Assembly (NCBI RefSeq): GCF_900108555.1
Contig: NZ_FNWV01000001.1
Span: forward strand, 634,973 to 698,972
Length of the DNA: 64,000 nt
Reading direction: 5' to 3'
Origin: Ruminococcus flavefaciens
Lineage (GTDB): Bacteria; Bacillota; Clostridia; Oscillospirales; Ruminococcaceae
Position 1 is the stretch's first letter. Every line of letters begins with the position of its first letter. The notes under the pieces are model-generated. The model did no database searches. It saw nothing but the letters and a program-made list of their open reading frames with translations, and had not been told where the DNA came from. Below are positions 40,841 to 52,273 of this stretch, piece after piece. Position numbers and translations under genes: made by a program.

Positions 40841-43800
40841 TTATATCTGATTTGCAATAGGAGCAGCTGTATTATGCTCGCCGTAGCCTTCGTTCTTAAC
40901 GACTTCAACGTTTCTGTAGCACTCCATACCTGTACCTGCTGGTATGAGCTTACCGATGATAACGTTCTCCTTAAGTCCCAGGAGTCGGTCGCTCTTACCT
41001 CTGATAGCAGCATCTGTGAGAGCCTTTGTAGTCTCCTGGAATGAAGCTGCTGACATGAAGCTGTCTGAATTTGAAGAAGCCTTTGTGATACCCTGAAGAA
41101 CAGGACTTGTCTTTACAAGCTGTACATCGTACTCGCCTGCGTCGATACGAGCCTGGAGCTCTTCATTGATAACGTCGATCTCCTTGCTGTCAACAAGAGT
41201 GCCCGGAAGCAGATAGCTGCTGCCTGTTTCCTCTACCTTGATCTTGCGGAGCATCTGACGAACGATAACTTCGATATGCTTATCGTTGATATCAACACCC
41301 TGTAAACGGTAAACCTTCTGAACTTCATTGATGATGTAGTTCTGAACAGCCTGTGTACCGAGGATATTAAGGATATCAGCAGGGTAGATATTACCTTCGG
41401 TAAGTCTTGTACCCTTTTCTATAGACTCGCCTTCCTGAACTCTGATCTTGAGGTTGTATGGGATCATATAGCTCTCAGACTCGCCTGTCTCGTCATTTGA
41501 AACGATGATATTTCTTGTAGTCTTGATCTCTTCGATGTGAATCTTACCAGAAATTCTTGAAAGGATAGCAGCACCCTTAGGACGTCTGCTCTCGAAAAGT
41601 TCTTCAACTCGAGGAAGACCCTGTGTGATATCTTCAGCATCGGCAGAAGCAACACCACCGGTATGGAAGGTTCTCATGGTAAGCTGTGTACCTGGCTCAC
41701 CGATAGACTGAGCAGCGATAACACCAACAGCTTCACCGACTGAAACGATATTGTTGAATGCAAGGTTTGCACCATAACACTTAGCACATACACCTGTTCT
41801 TGACTTACAAGTGAGGACAGAACGTATCTTTATTCTCTCGATGCCGCTGTCAACTATCTTCTTAGCGTCAGCGTCATTTATGAGCTTGTTGCGTGATACG
41901 ATGAGCTCACCTGACTCGTCACGGAGGTCCTCGGCAAGGAATCTGCCAACAAGACGCTCATCGAACGGCTCAACGACTTCGTTGCCGTTCTTGATCTCGA
42001 ATACTTCGATACCGTCTGTTGTTCCGCAGTCCTCCTCACGAATGATAACGTCCTGAGAAACGTCAACAAGACGACGTGTAAGGTAACCTGAGTCAGCGGT
42101 ACGGAGAGCGGTATCGGCAAGTCCCTTTCTCGCGCCTCGTGAAGCGATAAAGTACTCCAAGATGTTAAGACCTTCACGGTAGTTAGCTCTGATCGGGATC
42201 TCGATAACGCCGCCTGATGTATTAGCGATAAGTCCACGCATACCTGCAAGCTGACGGATCTGTGAGATAGAACCACGGGCACCTGAGTCAGCCATCATCC
42301 AGATAGGATTGTATCTGTCGAAGTTTGCCTTCAGTGCGGCAGTAACTCTGTCGTTTGTATCAGTCCAGAGAGCAATGATCTTCTTTGACTTCTCCTGCTC
42401 GGAGATGTAACCGTACTCGTACTCGCTTGTGATCTCAGCAACTTCTGCATCAGCCTCAGCAAGGATAGTTTTCTTCTGTGGTGGGATAGAAGCGTCACAT
42501 ACAGCAACGGTAAGAGCTGCTCTTGTTGAATATTTATAACCGAGTGCCTTGATACGGTCAAGAACTTCGGAAGTAGTTGTTGTGCCGTGTATCTTTATAC
42601 AGCGTTCGATGATATCTGAAAGCTGCTTCTTGCCAACGAGGAATGCAACTTCGAGATCGAACTGCTTATCTGAGTTTGTTCTGTCAACATAGCCCAGATT
42701 TTGTGGGATATTCTCGTTGAAGATAAGTCTGCCCACTGTAGCGTCGATGATCTTTGATACCTTCTTGTCGCCGATATCCTTGGTGATCTTTACCTTGATA
42801 TTAGCGTGGAGCGATACATCATGCTCATTGTAAGCCATGAGAGCTTCGTTTACATCGCGGAATACCTTGCCCTCGCCTGGTTCGCCCGGCTTATCCATTG
42901 TAAGGTAGTAAGAACCGAGTACCATATCCTGTGAAGGAACGGCAACAGGCTTACCGTCAGAAGGCTTGAGCAGGTTGTTAGCAGCAAGCATAAGGAATCT
43001 TGCTTCTGCCTGAGCCTCAGCTGAAAGCGGAAGATGTACAGCCATCTGGTCACCGTCGAAGTCAGCGTTGAACGCAGAACATACCAGTGGGTGGAGCTTG
43101 ATAGCACGACCCTCAACGAGGATAGGCTCGAATGCCTGGATACCGAGACGGTGAAGCGTGGGGGCACGGTTGAGCATTACAGGGTGATCCTTGATAACGT
43201 CCTCAAGTGCGTCCCATACCTTATTGTCAGCGCGCTCGATAAGCTTTCTCGCGCTCTTTATATTAGCGATAGCCTTTTTGTCAACGAGTCTCTTCAGTAC
43301 GAAAGGCTTGAAGAGCTCGAGAGCCATTTCCTTAGGAAGACCGCACTGATACATTTTCAGCTCAGGTCCTACGACGATAACAGAACGTCCTGAGTAGTCA
43401 ACACGCTTACCGAGAAGGTTCTGACGGAAACGTCCCTGCTTACCTTTAAGCATATCTGAAAGTGACTTGAGGGCACGGTTGCTCGGACCTGTAACAGGTC
43501 TGCCGTGTCTGCCGTTGTCGATAAGAGCGTCAACAGCTTCCTGGAGCATACGCTTTTCGTTTCTTACGATGATGTCAGGAGCATCGAGCTCTAACATTCT
43601 CTTGAGACGGTTGTTTCTGTTGATAACTCTTCTGTAGAGGTCGTTAAGGTCTGATGTAGCGTATCTGCCGCCGTCCAGCATGATCATAGGACGGATATCA
43701 GGCGGGATAACAGGAACAACGCTGAGTATCATCCACTCAGGCTTGTTTCCCGAGAGGCGGAATGCCTCGATTATCTGTAATCTCTTAAGGAGCTTTACCT

Positions 43801-44563
43801 TCTTCTGACCGCTTGGGAGTCCTACAAGCTCAGCCTTGAGGTCATCGGCAACGATCTCGAGATTGTTTCTCCAGTCGATGTCCTCCAGTTCTCTGAACTT
43901 CTGGCACTCTTCGCACTCACACTCTGTAGGCTTGTTGAAGCACTCTATCTTCTTGCCGCCGAGAGATACCTTACCCATTTCGATAAGTCTCTGCTTGTGA
44001 GTGTCATATCTTGCAGGGTCATACTCATTGAGGAGCTTTCTGATAGCCTCTGCACCCATTTCAGCCTTGAAGTCATCTCCGTACTTTTCGAGGTATGAGA
44101 GATACTCCTTCTCTGAGAGGAGCTGCTTCTTGATAAGCTCTGTGTTGCCCGGATCGGTAACGATATATTTTGTGAAGTAGAGAACCTCTTCCAGTCTCTT
44201 CTGAGATACCTCAAGCACCTGTCCTATTCTTGAAGGAGTGCCCTTGAAGTACCAGATATGAGAAACAGGAGCAGCCAGCTCGATGTGGCCCATTCTCTCT
44301 CTTCTTACTCTTGCTCTTGTGACCTCAACGCCGCAGCGGTCACATATCTTGCCTTTAAAGCGTATCTTCTTGAACTTTCCGCAGTGACACTCCCAGTCCT
44401 TTGTAGGTCCGAATATCCTTTCACAGAAAAGACCGTCACGCTCAGGCTTCTGAGTTCTGTAATTTATAGTTTCAGGTCTCTCAACTGCACCATAAGACCA
44501 GCTTCTGATCTGTTCAGGCGAAGCAAGACCGATCTTTATTGATTCAAAAGTTGTAAATTCCAT
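40841..44563 (-). CDS. rpoC: RNA polymerase beta' subunit
   Basis: The 1240-residue protein is the DNA-directed RNA polymerase beta' subunit. The catalytic Mg-binding motif NADFDGDQM is present, as are the N-terminal zinc finger CHC...CDRC, the second zinc cluster [13 protein letters not shown], and the trigger-loop region typical of Firmicutes. It follows rpoB on the same strand with a 76-base gap. AGGAGGTAG precedes the ATG. The terminator at 40808 ends the operon. Confidence 0.98.
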   Translation of the reverse strand: MEFTTFESIKIGLASPEQIRSWSYGAVERPETINYRTQKPERDGLFCERIFGPTKDWECHCGKFKKIRFKGKICDRCGVEVTRARVRRERMGHIELAAPVSHIWYFKGTPSRIGQVLEVSQKRLEEVLYFTKYIVTDPGNTELIKKQLLSEKEYLSYLEKYGDDFKAEMGAEAIRKLLNEYDPARYDTHKQRLIEMGKVSLGGKKIECFNKPTECECEECQKFRELEDIDWRNNLEIVADDLKAELVGLPSGQKKVKLLKRLQIIEAFRLSGNKPEWMILSVVPVIPPDIRPMIMLDGGRYATSDLNDLYRRVINRNNRLKRMLELDAPDIIVRNEKRMLQEAVDALIDNGRHGRPVTGPSNRALKSLSDMLKGKQGRFRQNLLGKRVDYSGRSVIVVGPELKMYQCGLPKEMALELFKPFVLKRLVDKKAIANIKSARKLIERADNKVWDALEDVIKDHPVMLNRAPTLHRLGIQAFEPILVEGRAIKLHPLVCSAFNADFDGDQMAVHLPLSAEAQAEARFLMLAANNLLKPSDGKPVAVPSQDMVLGSYYLTMDKPGEPGEGKVFRDVNEALMAYNEHDVSLHANIKVKITKDIGDKKVSKIIDATVGRLIFNENIPQNLGYVDRTNSDKQFDLEVAFLVGKKQLSDIIERCIKIHGTTTTSEVLDRIKALGYKYSTRAALTVAVCDASIPPQKKTILAEADAEVAEITSEYEYGYISEQEKSKKIIALWTDTNDRVTAALKANFDRYNPIWMMADSGARGSISQIRQLAGMRGLIANTSGGVIEIPIRANYREGLNILEYFIASRGARKGLADTALRTADSGYLTRRLVDVSQDVIIREEDCGTTDGIEVFEIKNGNEVVEPFDERLVGRFLAEDLRDESGELIVSRNKLINDADAKKIVDSGIERIKIRSVLTCKSRTGVCAKCYGANLAFNNIVSVGEAVGVIAAQSIGEPGTQLTMRTFHTGGVASADAEDITQGLPRVEELFESRRPKGAAILSRISGKIHIEEIKTTRNIIVSNDETGESESYMIPYNLKIRVQEGESIEKGTRLTEGNIYPADILNILGTQAVQNYIINEVQKVYRLQGVDINDKHIEVIVRQMLRKIKVEETGSSYLLPGTLVDSKEIDVINEELQARIDAGEYDVQLVKTSPVLQGITKASSNSDSFMSAASFQETTKALTDAAIRGKSDRLLGLKENVIIGKLIPAGTGMECYRNVEVVKNEGYGEHNTAAPIANQI

Positions 44564-44639
44564 GCTACCTCCTGCAAATTTACATTGACGCGGAGCGCGG
44601 CGTTAAAGCCGTGCCGCGTATTATATTTTCGGATGTATA

Positions 44640-47600
44640 TTAGTCCTCATCGGAAGGATCGTCGATGTCGAAGCTGTCGAAGAGATCTCCTTCCTCTTCA
44701 TCGTCGCCGAAATTGAAGTCATCGTCGTCCTCGCCCTCGTCGAAGCTGAACTCATCGTCCTTGTCAACGCTGTCGAAGTCGTCATCAAGATCACCGTTCT
44801 CGTCATCTTCAAAGCCGAATCCTGCGTCCTCCATATCGCTGTCTGAGTAGCTTGTGCTGTCAGCAGTATCCTCATCTGAGAATGACTCGCGTGAAGGCAT
44901 CGGATCGTCGTCGTCGAAGTTCTGCTTGAGGTCGATCTCTTCCTGATTGATGTCGAGTACCTTGACATCGAGACAGAGAGACTGCATTTCCTTGATAAGT
45001 ACCTTGAATGACTCAGGGATACCAGGAGTAGGAACGTTCTGTCCCTTAACGATAGCCTCGTATGTGTTTACACGACCGATAGTATCATCAGACTTGACAG
45101 TAAGGATCTCCTGGAGAGTATAAGCAGCACCGTAAGCTTCGAGTGCCCAAACTTCCATTTCTCCGAAACGCTGTCCGCCGAACTGAGCTTTACCGCCCAG
45201 AGGCTGCTGTGTAACAAGTGCATACGGACCGACTGAACGTGCGTGGATCTTATCATCAACGAGGTGGTGGAGCTTGAGGTAGTACATATAGCCCACAGTT
45301 ACGCGGTTATCGAACTTTTCACCTGTACGTCCGTCATAGAGTGTGAATTTACAATCCTCTGTGAATTCAAGAGCATTTGGATTTATTACCTTATCCATAG
45401 CCTTGAGCTCAAACATATCTTCCTTGTGCTGCTGAGCCTTTTCATTAGCCATCTTGAAGCACTCACGGATATCATCTTCGTGTGCGCCGTCGAATACAGG
45501 AGTCATGATGTGCCAGCCAAGAGCCTTACAAGCCATACCGAGGTGTACTTCAAGTACCTGTCCGATGTTCATTCGTGAAGGAACGCCGAGAGGATTGAGC
45601 ACGATGTCGAGAGGTGTACCGTCCGGAAGGAATGGCATATCCTCCTCAGGGAGTATACGTGAAACGACACCCTTGTTACCGTGACGGCCTGCCATCTTAT
45701 CGCCGACAGTGATCTTACGCTTCTGAGCGATGTAACATACGACACGCATATTTACGCCTGCTGAGAGCTCGTCACAGTTGTCTCTTGTGAATACCTTAAC
45801 ATCAACGATAACGCCTGATTCACCGTGAGGTACTTTAAGTGAATTATCGCGGACTTCTCTTGCCTTCTCACCGAAGATAGCACGGAGGAGCCTTTCCTCG
45901 GCTGTAAGCTCTGTCTCACCCTTAGGTGTTACCTTACCAACGAGGATATCGCCTGAATTTACTTCAGAGCCGATGCGGATGATACCGTTCTCGTCGAGAT
46001 TTGCAAGAGCATCATCACCAACATTGGGGATATCTCTTGTGATCTCTTCGGGTCCGAGCTTTGTATCACGGCACTCGATCTCGTATTCTTCTATATGAAC
46101 TGATGTGAATACATCTTCTCTTACAAGACGCTCGTTAAGGAGTACAGCGTCCTCGTAGTTGTAACCTTCCCATGTCATGAAGCCGATGAGAGCATTCTTA
46201 CCGAGAGAGATCTCGCCGTCTGCTGTAGCAGGACCGTCTGCGAGTACCTGTCCCTTCTTTACCTGCTCACCTGCCATAACGATAGGTCTCTGGTTAACAC
46301 AAGTACCCTGGTTTGAACGCTTGAACTTGATAAGCTCGTACTTATGCTCAACACCGTCTGTGTCCACCATAGTGATCTTGTCAGCGTCAACATAGGTTAC
46401 CTTGCCGTCGTATTCAGATACTACGCATACGCCCGAGTCAACAGCTGCCTTGTACTCCATACCTGTACCAACGAAAGGACGCTCTGTCTTGAGGAGCGGA
46501 ACTGCCTGACGCTGCATGTTTGAACCCATGAGGGCACGGTTAGCGTCATCGTTCTCGAGGAACGGGATCATTGAAGTAGCGACTGAAACGACCATCTTAG
46601 GAGAAACGTCCATGTAGTCAACATTTTCTCTCGGACACTCGAGGATCTGCTCACGGTAACGTGCATTAACACGAGGTCTTGCAAACTTACCGTCATCTGT
46701 GATTGGCTCGTTCGCCTGAGCAACTACGAAGTTATCCTCCATATCGGCAGTCATGTAGATTACTTCATTTGTAACAACGCCTGTAGCCTTGTCGACTCTT
46801 CTGTAAGGAGCTTCGATAAAGCCGTATTCGTTTATTCTTGCGAAAGTAGCCAGATAGGAGATAAGTCCGATGTTAGGACCTTCAGGAGTCTCGATAGGAC
46901 ACATTCTTCCGTAGTGGCTGTAGTGAACGTCACGTACCTCAAATCCTGCACGGTCTCTTGAAAGACCACCTGGTCCGAGGGCTGAAAGACGTCTCTTATG
47001 AGTAAGCTCAGCAAGAGGGTTGTTCTGATCCATGAACTGTGAAAGCGGTGAAGAACAGAAGAACTCCTTCATAGCTGAAGAAATAGGTCTGATATTGATA
47101 AGAGTCTGTGGAGTAAGGGTATTCACGTCCTGAGTCTGGAGGTTCATTCTCTCACGGATACCGCGTTCCATTCTTGTATAACCGATGCGGAACTGATTCT
47201 GGAGAAGCTCACCAACGCTGCGGATACGTCTGTTTCCCAGGTGGTCGATATCATCAACAGTACCAACGCCCTCGCAGAGGTTGAGGAAGTAGCTGATAGA
47301 AGCCTTGATATCGTCAAGAGTGATATACTTAGGAGAAAGCTCATCAGCCTTCTTCTTTACAGTCTCTTCAAGCTCGTCTGCATCAGCGGCATTGTCGATG
47401 ATGTCCTTGAGGACATTGAAGGATACCTTCTCGTTGATGCCGTACTTCTCGGCATCAAAGTCAACATAGCCCTTGATGTCTACCATACCGTTACCGATGA
47501 CCTTAACGGTCTTTTCCACCATGCGGATAGAAGTCTCTCCGCGGTCGTCGGTGTAGTATTCCTTGGCTTCAACAGTTACGAATGCGCTGTAAACACCTGC

Positions 47601-48569
47601 CTGCTCGATCTCGCAAGCCTTGTCGTAGGTAAGAGTCTCACCTGCGTCTGCGAGTATCTCACCTGTCATCTCGTTGATGATAGGCTCTGCAAGAGTTCTG
47701 CCCGAAAGTCTTGAAGCTATACCCAGCTTCTTGTTGTACTTGTAACGTCCGAAACGGCAGAGGTCATATCTCTTAGCCTCGAAGAAGAGGTTGTTGAGGT
47801 GGCTTACTGCACTTTCGACCGTAGGAGGCTCACCCGGACGGAGCTTCTTATATACGTCGATAAGGGCATCTGAGCGGTTCTTTGTCTGATCCTTCTGGAG
47901 GATAGTCTGTCTGAGACGCTCATCGTCGCCGAATATCTCGAATATCTCTTCATCTGTACCCTCTTCGCCGAGAGCTCTGATGAATGTAGTGAGCGGTATT
48001 TTTCTGTTTTTATCTATACGAACGTAAACAACGTCGTTTGAATCCTGTTCATACTCCAGCCACGCACCGCGGTTAGGGATTATCTGTGAGCTGAAGAGGT
48101 CCTTACCTGTCTTATCCTTTGTGAAAGAGTAGTAAACACCCGGTGAACGGACGAGCTGAGATACGATAACACGCTCGGCACCGTTTATAACGAAGGTACC
48201 GCTGTCGGTCATAAGGGGGAAGTCACCCATATATATCTCGCTTTCGCTGACAGCACCCGTTTCCTTGTTTGCAAGTGTAGCGGTAGCTCTCATAGCGACC
48301 TGATAGGTAGCTCCTCTTGATTTACATTCTGCAAGAGAATACTTGGGAGTGTCGTCAAATCTGTAGTCCTTGAAGTTGAGGACAAGATTGCCGTTATAGT
48401 CGGTGATAGCGGTCATCTCGCGGAATACCTCGCGCAGACCTTCTTCCTTGAACCACTTATACGAGTTCTTCTGTACCTCGATAAGGTTCGGCATCTCCAG
48501 AGGCTCGGTAATCTTACCGAAGCTCATTCTGACATTCTTTCCCAGCTGCTTAGGTGTAACATTCACCAT
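44640..48569 (-). CDS. rpoB: RNA polymerase beta subunit with acidic C-terminal extension
   Basis: The 1309-residue beta subunit contains the rifampicin-binding region [20 protein letters not shown] and [20 protein letters not shown], all with wild-type-looking residues, and the Lys-rich active-site segments ([13 protein letters not shown]). After the normal end near QEEIDLKQN the chain continues for about 95 residues of Asp, Glu and Ser (44640-44925), absent from standard beta subunits. AAGGAGG precedes the ATG. Its own promoter is at 48757-48785 with a 180-nt leader. The usual upstream neighbours rplJ-rplL are not present here. Confidence 0.98.
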   Translation of the reverse strand: MVNVTPKQLGKNVRMSFGKITEPLEMPNLIEVQKNSYKWFKEEGLREVFREMTAITDYNGNLVLNFKDYRFDDTPKYSLAECKSRGATYQVAMRATATLANKETGAVSESEIYMGDFPLMTDSGTFVINGAERVIVSQLVRSPGVYYSFTKDKTGKDLFSSQIIPNRGAWLEYEQDSNDVVYVRIDKNRKIPLTTFIRALGEEGTDEEIFEIFGDDERLRQTILQKDQTKNRSDALIDVYKKLRPGEPPTVESAVSHLNNLFFEAKRYDLCRFGRYKYNKKLGIASRLSGRTLAEPIINEMTGEILADAGETLTYDKACEIEQAGVYSAFVTVEAKEYYTDDRGETSIRMVEKTVKVIGNGMVDIKGYVDFDAEKYGINEKVSFNVLKDIIDNAADADELEETVKKKADELSPKYITLDDIKASISYFLNLCEGVGTVDDIDHLGNRRIRSVGELLQNQFRIGYTRMERGIRERMNLQTQDVNTLTPQTLINIRPISSAMKEFFCSSPLSQFMDQNNPLAELTHKRRLSALGPGGLSRDRAGFEVRDVHYSHYGRMCPIETPEGPNIGLISYLATFARINEYGFIEAPYRRVDKATGVVTNEVIYMTADMEDNFVVAQANEPITDDGKFARPRVNARYREQILECPRENVDYMDVSPKMVVSVATSMIPFLENDDANRALMGSNMQRQAVPLLKTERPFVGTGMEYKAAVDSGVCVVSEYDGKVTYVDADKITMVDTDGVEHKYELIKFKRSNQGTCVNQRPIVMAGEQVKKGQVLADGPATADGEISLGKNALIGFMTWEGYNYEDAVLLNERLVREDVFTSVHIEEYEIECRDTKLGPEEITRDIPNVGDDALANLDENGIIRIGSEVNSGDILVGKVTPKGETELTAEERLLRAIFGEKAREVRDNSLKVPHGESGVIVDVKVFTRDNCDELSAGVNMRVVCYIAQKRKITVGDKMAGRHGNKGVVSRILPEEDMPFLPDGTPLDIVLNPLGVPSRMNIGQVLEVHLGMACKALGWHIMTPVFDGAHEDDIRECFKMANEKAQQHKEDMFELKAMDKVINPNALEFTEDCKFTLYDGRTGEKFDNRVTVGYMYYLKLHHLVDDKIHARSVGPYALVTQQPLGGKAQFGGQRFGEMEVWALEAYGAAYTLQEILTVKSDDTIGRVNTYEAIVKGQNVPTPGIPESFKVLIKEMQSLCLDVKVLDINQEEIDLKQNFDDDDPMPSRESFSDEDTADSTSYSDSDMEDAGFGFEDDENGDLDDDFDSVDKDDEFSFDEGEDDDDFNFGDDEEEGDLFDSFDIDDPSDED

Positions 48570-48683
48570 AGGCGGAACCTCCTTGTATTTTTTTACTGCC
48601 GTTCGTAAGCGACCGGCGCATGAGCGGCAGAAATTATTGTTTGTTATCGTATCCTATGAAAAAATTTTTTTCGCAAAAACTAT

Positions 48684-48713
48684 TGACAAGCCTGTGCATA
48701 ATGTGCTATAATA
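48684..48713 (+). promoter_or_regulatory. Plus-strand promoter opposite the rpoB leader
   Basis: TTGACA (48684-48689), 18 bp, TATAAT (48708-48713). Confidence 0.6.
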
Positions 48714-48756
48714 TCTTGCAAAATAGCGAGACTATTCCATATTGATACATTATTAC

Positions 48757-48785
48757 ATTATAATACAGTTCCTGTCCAATGTCAA
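48757..48785 (-). promoter_or_regulatory. Promoter of rpoBC
   Basis: Minus-strand TTGACA, 17 bp, TATAAT. Confidence 0.85.
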
Positions 48786-48810
48786 GGGACTATGAAAAGA
48801 TTTATCGAAA

Positions 48811-48846
48811 GCACCTGATTTCACAAAAAACAGGTGCTTTTTTTGT
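48811..48846 (+). terminator. Terminator of the candidate RNA opposite rpoB
   Basis: AAGCACCTG/CAGGTGCTT with T7 on the plus strand only. Confidence 0.8.
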
Positions 48847-48920
48847 GCATTTTTGTCTTTTCACTGACAGCCGTTCTACATAAAAAAGCTAAGAACTAAT
48901 TTAGCCGCAATACTTATACA

Positions 48921-49240
48921 GAAGTTTCTATTAGTTTATCGGGGGAACCCTTTCTGAGGAAAGGTTCCTCTGACGGAGGCGCGCCCCTCTGTCACTGCGT
49001 GACATCTCCCCGCACTGCGGGGAGTCAACCCCGAACCCCTTTCCAAAGACTTTTATCTGATTTTTTTCCATATAGAGCGCGTATAGATAATAAAAAAGAC
49101 CTGTAAGAATACAAGTCGCGCTCTATATGGAAAAAAATAAAAACAGAAGTTTTCGGGAGAGAGTTTGAGAGAACCCCTTTTTCAAAAGGGGTTCTCTCAA
49201 TAATCAGTATAGAACTTTCTATATAAGCATCGCGGTTAAG
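48921..49240 (+). repeat. Large palindromic repeat element, copy 1
   Basis: About 310 bp. Left end with GGGGGAACCC...TTTCTGAGGAAAGG, a GTCACTGCGTGACATCTCCC-type insert (48991-49028), a perfect 21-bp inverted repeat (49061-49081 with 49117-49137), then TTTTCGGGAGAGAGTTTGAG and a GAACCCCTTTT/AAAAGGGGTTC hairpin. An inverted relative is at 63.72-64.00 kb. Confidence 0.85.
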
Positions 49241-49254
49241 TTCTCAGCTTTTTA

Positions 49255-50334
49255 TCATGCCGCATCTACTCTTTCGACGATGTAGCCTTTTTCTTTCAGT
49301 ATATCATCAACACCCTTATCGCCTGCAAAATGCGCACCGCCGACCATGAAGAAGTAATTATCGCCGTTTTTGAGGTATTCCTCAGCCTTTTCAGCCATAC
49401 CTGCGTTGCGCTTGTAGAGGATAGTGTCCATATAGTCGGCATAATCATCTTCAAGCTCTTCGGGCATTTCATCTTCATCGTCCTCTTCATCGAGACCGTC
49501 TATATCGCCCGAAGCCCACGCATCGTACATTTCGGCAAACTGCTTTGTGAATTCCTTCATATCATCTGCCTTGTCTATAGTCTCGCATATCATATAGTCC
49601 GAAAGCTCATCGGAAAGAGAAGTAATAACGCTTGCCTGTATATCTATAGTCTCTATGTCAACGACCTTTTTGCCGTCCTCGTCTGCCATAGTTATAAATC
49701 TTGCGTCAACACCTGTTTCATCAATATTCCCGATGCTGAGAATACTTACAGACTCGACCTGCGTAGCCCAGAAGCCTGCGCTGTAGGTATCAAACATAGG
49801 GCTGTACATATTTTTTGCAGAGAGATAGTTCTTCATTTTCTCATAAGTCTCTTCCGAGATATGGTCTTTGACCGTAGTTCCGTCTGTATATACAAGTTTA
49901 TTGTAGAAATCCTGGAGCTGCTCCATATCGTCCATGAGACTGTTTATATTCAGCTCAACAGCTACGCCGTCGCAGTTTTTGTAAACGTCCATGATGTAAT
50001 CGGGAAGCGGAAAAGTATTGTCTGTGACAACATGGATAGTTCCCATCATGTAAAGCTCATTTCCTGTAGCAGGATCTGTTACCTTCCACATGGCAGGAGC
50101 GATATCAGTCGTGGATATATAATCGTTAATATCCGTTTCATCGCCTTTTGCCGCTTCTGTAGTCGGCTCTGCTGTTTCTGTCTCAGCCGCAGCCTCAGTG
50201 GTCTGTACCTCTGTCACCGCAGCAGTGGTTTCTTCCTGCTCCTTTTTGCTGTCTGTATTTTTCTTTGCGCATGAAAACGAGCCGACAGCGCATAAAAATG
50301 CAGCTGCGGCTGCGATAACACGTTTAGTTTTCAT
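49255..50334 (-). CDS. TraB/GumN-family lipoprotein
   Basis: The 359-residue exported protein has a lipoprotein-type signal (Cys in SFSC, about residue 20), a Thr/Glu-rich stalk and a TraB/PrgY/GumN domain: NELYMMGTIHVV with the GTIH motif, CDGVAVELN with the conserved Glu, and NYFFMVGGAHFAGDKGV near the C-terminus. The domain is related to Tiki-type metalloproteases. An acidic insert (DEEDDEDEMPEELEDD) lies near residue 285. I chose the ATG at 50334, behind AAAGGAT, as the frame from 50397 overlaps the regulator gene. It follows the GntR gene by 25 bases. Confidence 0.9.
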   Translation of the reverse strand: MKTKRVIAAAAAFLCAVGSFSCAKKNTDSKKEQEETTAAVTEVQTTEAAAETETAEPTTEAAKGDETDINDYISTTDIAPAMWKVTDPATGNELYMMGTIHVVTDNTFPLPDYIMDVYKNCDGVAVELNINSLMDDMEQLQDFYNKLVYTDGTTVKDHISEETYEKMKNYLSAKNMYSPMFDTYSAGFWATQVESVSILSIGNIDETGVDARFITMADEDGKKVVDIETIDIQASVITSLSDELSDYMICETIDKADDMKEFTKQFAEMYDAWASGDIDGLDEEDDEDEMPEELEDDYADYMDTILYKRNAGMAEKAEEYLKNGDNYFFMVGGAHFAGDKGVDDILKEKGYIVERVDAA

Positions 50335-50359
50335 AAAAAATAATCCTTTCGCTTTTACA

Positions 50360-51028
50360 TTAAAAGCCATCATCAATAAGGTCATAGTGAGCGTCAATTG
50401 CTTTCAGACAGAACTCCGTATCACTTGTTATAATGCCCTGCACCATTTTTTCATGACATTCCTGAAGCTTCATCTGCATACTGTGATCGGCAGTTATCAG
50501 AAAATCATCTATCCACCTCATATACACCTCTGATACAGCATTCATAAAGGTTATCCAGAAGCTGTTCTCGGTAGCGTAAATAAGCGAATAGTGGAAGTCT
50601 CTGTCCGCAAGCGAATTCTCACTTGTTCCCTCTGACTCCTTTAGTCTGTTTAGAGCTGCAACTATATTGAGCTTGTGCTCATTGCTGCATCCTCTTCCGA
50701 TAAGATAACTGCAAACAGTCTTTTCCATGCTTCTTCTGAAAGAACATATCTCTTCTTTTGTAGTTCTGTTCATAAGCAGCATTACGTCCATAGCCTTAGC
50801 GATAGACTCTGAGATATTATCGGTAAGATAATTTCCCGAGCCCTGTTTTCCATTGACAATCCCAAGTATTTCAAGACCTCTGAGTGCCTCTCTGACAGTG
50901 TTTCTGCTGATCCCGAGTTTTTCCGAGATACTGCGTTCAGTCGGCAGCTTGTCCCCTACCTGCAGCATTCCGCCTCTGATAAGGTCAAGTATATAGTCGA
51001 TCGTCTTGCGGTATTCACTGTTCCCCAT
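50360..51028 (-). CDS. FadR-type GntR-family transcriptional regulator
   Basis: The 222-residue protein has an N-terminal winged helix (GDKLPTERSISEKLGISRNTVREALRGL) followed by a helical FCD effector domain (from about residue 85). FCD proteins bind organic acids via Asp/His residues. Candidates are DRDFHYSLIYA and the downstream His. The ligand is unknown. It is co-transcribed with the TraB-type lipoprotein from a promoter at 51070-51098, so it may regulate its own operon. Confidence 0.92.
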   Translation of the reverse strand: MGNSEYRKTIDYILDLIRGGMLQVGDKLPTERSISEKLGISRNTVREALRGLEILGIVNGKQGSGNYLTDNISESIAKAMDVMLLMNRTTKEEICSFRRSMEKTVCSYLIGRGCSNEHKLNIVAALNRLKESEGTSENSLADRDFHYSLIYATENSFWITFMNAVSEVYMRWIDDFLITADHSMQMKLQECHEKMVQGIITSDTEFCLKAIDAHYDLIDDGF

Positions 51029-51069
51029 AGCTCCTCCTTATATAAATATAATAATAAAGGTATATAAAA

Positions 51070-51098
51070 ATTATAGCACATCTTTTTGATCAAGTCAA
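51070..51098 (-). promoter_or_regulatory. Promoter of the GntR-TraB operon
   Basis: Minus-strand TTGACT, 17 bp, TATAAT. Confidence 0.75.
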
Positions 51099-51244
51099 CA
51101 GCATAAATGTAAATATTTTCCGATCCCCCTAATATCGGCACATTCGCAGAAAAAGACTATATGTATCACACCAAAGGAATTTTCCCTAAAAAAATCCTGT
51201 TTCGTGACAGCATATATACTTTTAATATGAGTGTCATATCCAAG

Positions 51245-51270
51245 AAGCCCCTGCTATAACGGCAGGGGCG
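51245..51270 (-). terminator. Probable terminator of the PPK2 gene
   Basis: GCCCCTGC/GCAGGGGC stem. The following T-run is weak. Confidence 0.55.
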
Positions 51271-51276
51271 TGAATA

Positions 51277-52224
51277 TCACTTCTTGCTCTTTTTCTTTGT
51301 CTTCTTTTCAGGCTTCTTTTCGGACTTTTTCTCTGCTTTTCCGCTTTCATACTCAGCCATAGCCTCTGTGAGCACCTTTCTGCACTCAGGCAGCTTTTCC
51401 TTTTCATCATCGGGAAGCTCAGGGTACTCGGGCTTGCAAGCCTTCAAAGCGTCAAGGAGTATCTCGGTCACGAGATATCTTGTATACCACCTCTGATCGC
51501 CGGGGAGCACATACCACGGCGACTCCTTTGTGGAGGTCTTGTTTATCACATCGTTGAAGCATTTGAGATATGCGTCGTATTTGTCCCTTACTTTAAGGTC
51601 ATCAGCGCGGAATTTCCAGTTTTTCTCGGGAAGCTCGATACGTTCAAGAAGCTGCGCAGTCTGTTCCTCTTTTGAAACATGGAGGAATATCTTAACAACG
51701 CGGTAGCTGTTCTCATAGAGATACTTCTCGAAATTGTTCACCTGCTCATAACGCTTCTCAAAGAAATCCTTCTTCGAGTCGTCAAGTACCCTTTCCGACA
51801 TATGGTAGCCCTTCCATATATTCTCAGCCTGTACGGTAACAAGGTCCTCGTAATGGCTTCTGTTGAATATGGCTATCTCGCCCCTGCGGGGGATATTCTG
51901 GTGAATTCGCCAGAGATAGTCGTGAGCCAGTTCATCGGCAGTAGGTGCTTTGTAGTAATGTACCTTTACTCCCTGCGGATTGATGCCGCTGAAAACATTC
52001 TTTATAGTGGAGTCCTTTCCCGAAGCGTCCAACGCTTGGATAACGACGATAAGTCCTTCTCTTGCATCAGCATAGAACTTGTCCTGCAATGCAGCAAGCT
52101 CCAGCTTGTTTTCCTCATATTTTTTTATGATCTCTTCCTTATCAACATTATCCTCTTTGCTGTTTGTGGGGAGTTTCCTTATATCGGTCTTTTTACCTCC
52201 GATGATGTACTTTTCCGCCTTCAT
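51277..52224 (-). CDS. Polyphosphate kinase 2 family protein
   Basis: The 315-residue protein is a PPK2 phosphotransferase that uses polyphosphate to phosphorylate nucleotides in the cytoplasm. Walker A is DASGKDSTIKNVF and the Walker B/lid region contains IFNRSHYEDLV, both diagnostic. One PPK2 domain (class not resolvable by eye) is followed by a Lys/Glu-rich tail (about 25 residues). It is preceded by a DUF4003 gene on the same strand (50-base gap), which may be co-transcribed. Whether it acts on AMP, ADP or GDP cannot be read here. Confidence 0.93.
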   Translation of the reverse strand: MKAEKYIIGGKKTDIRKLPTNSKEDNVDKEEIIKKYEENKLELAALQDKFYADAREGLIVVIQALDASGKDSTIKNVFSGINPQGVKVHYYKAPTADELAHDYLWRIHQNIPRRGEIAIFNRSHYEDLVTVQAENIWKGYHMSERVLDDSKKDFFEKRYEQVNNFEKYLYENSYRVVKIFLHVSKEEQTAQLLERIELPEKNWKFRADDLKVRDKYDAYLKCFNDVINKTSTKESPWYVLPGDQRWYTRYLVTEILLDALKACKPEYPELPDDEKEKLPECRKVLTEAMAEYESGKAEKKSEKKPEKKTKKKSKK

Positions 52225-52273
52225 TGTGATTACCTCCGTTCATTTATGGGATCATTGCTTTATTTGTTTTGTA

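Larger units (their letters stand above)
48720..48846 (+). ncRNA. Candidate small RNA facing the rpoB promoter
   Basis: A plus-strand promoter, no ORF, and a plus-strand terminator (AAGCACCTG/CAGGTGCTT then T7, at 48811-48846). The transcript would cross the rpoB promoter in antisense. Confidence 0.5.
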
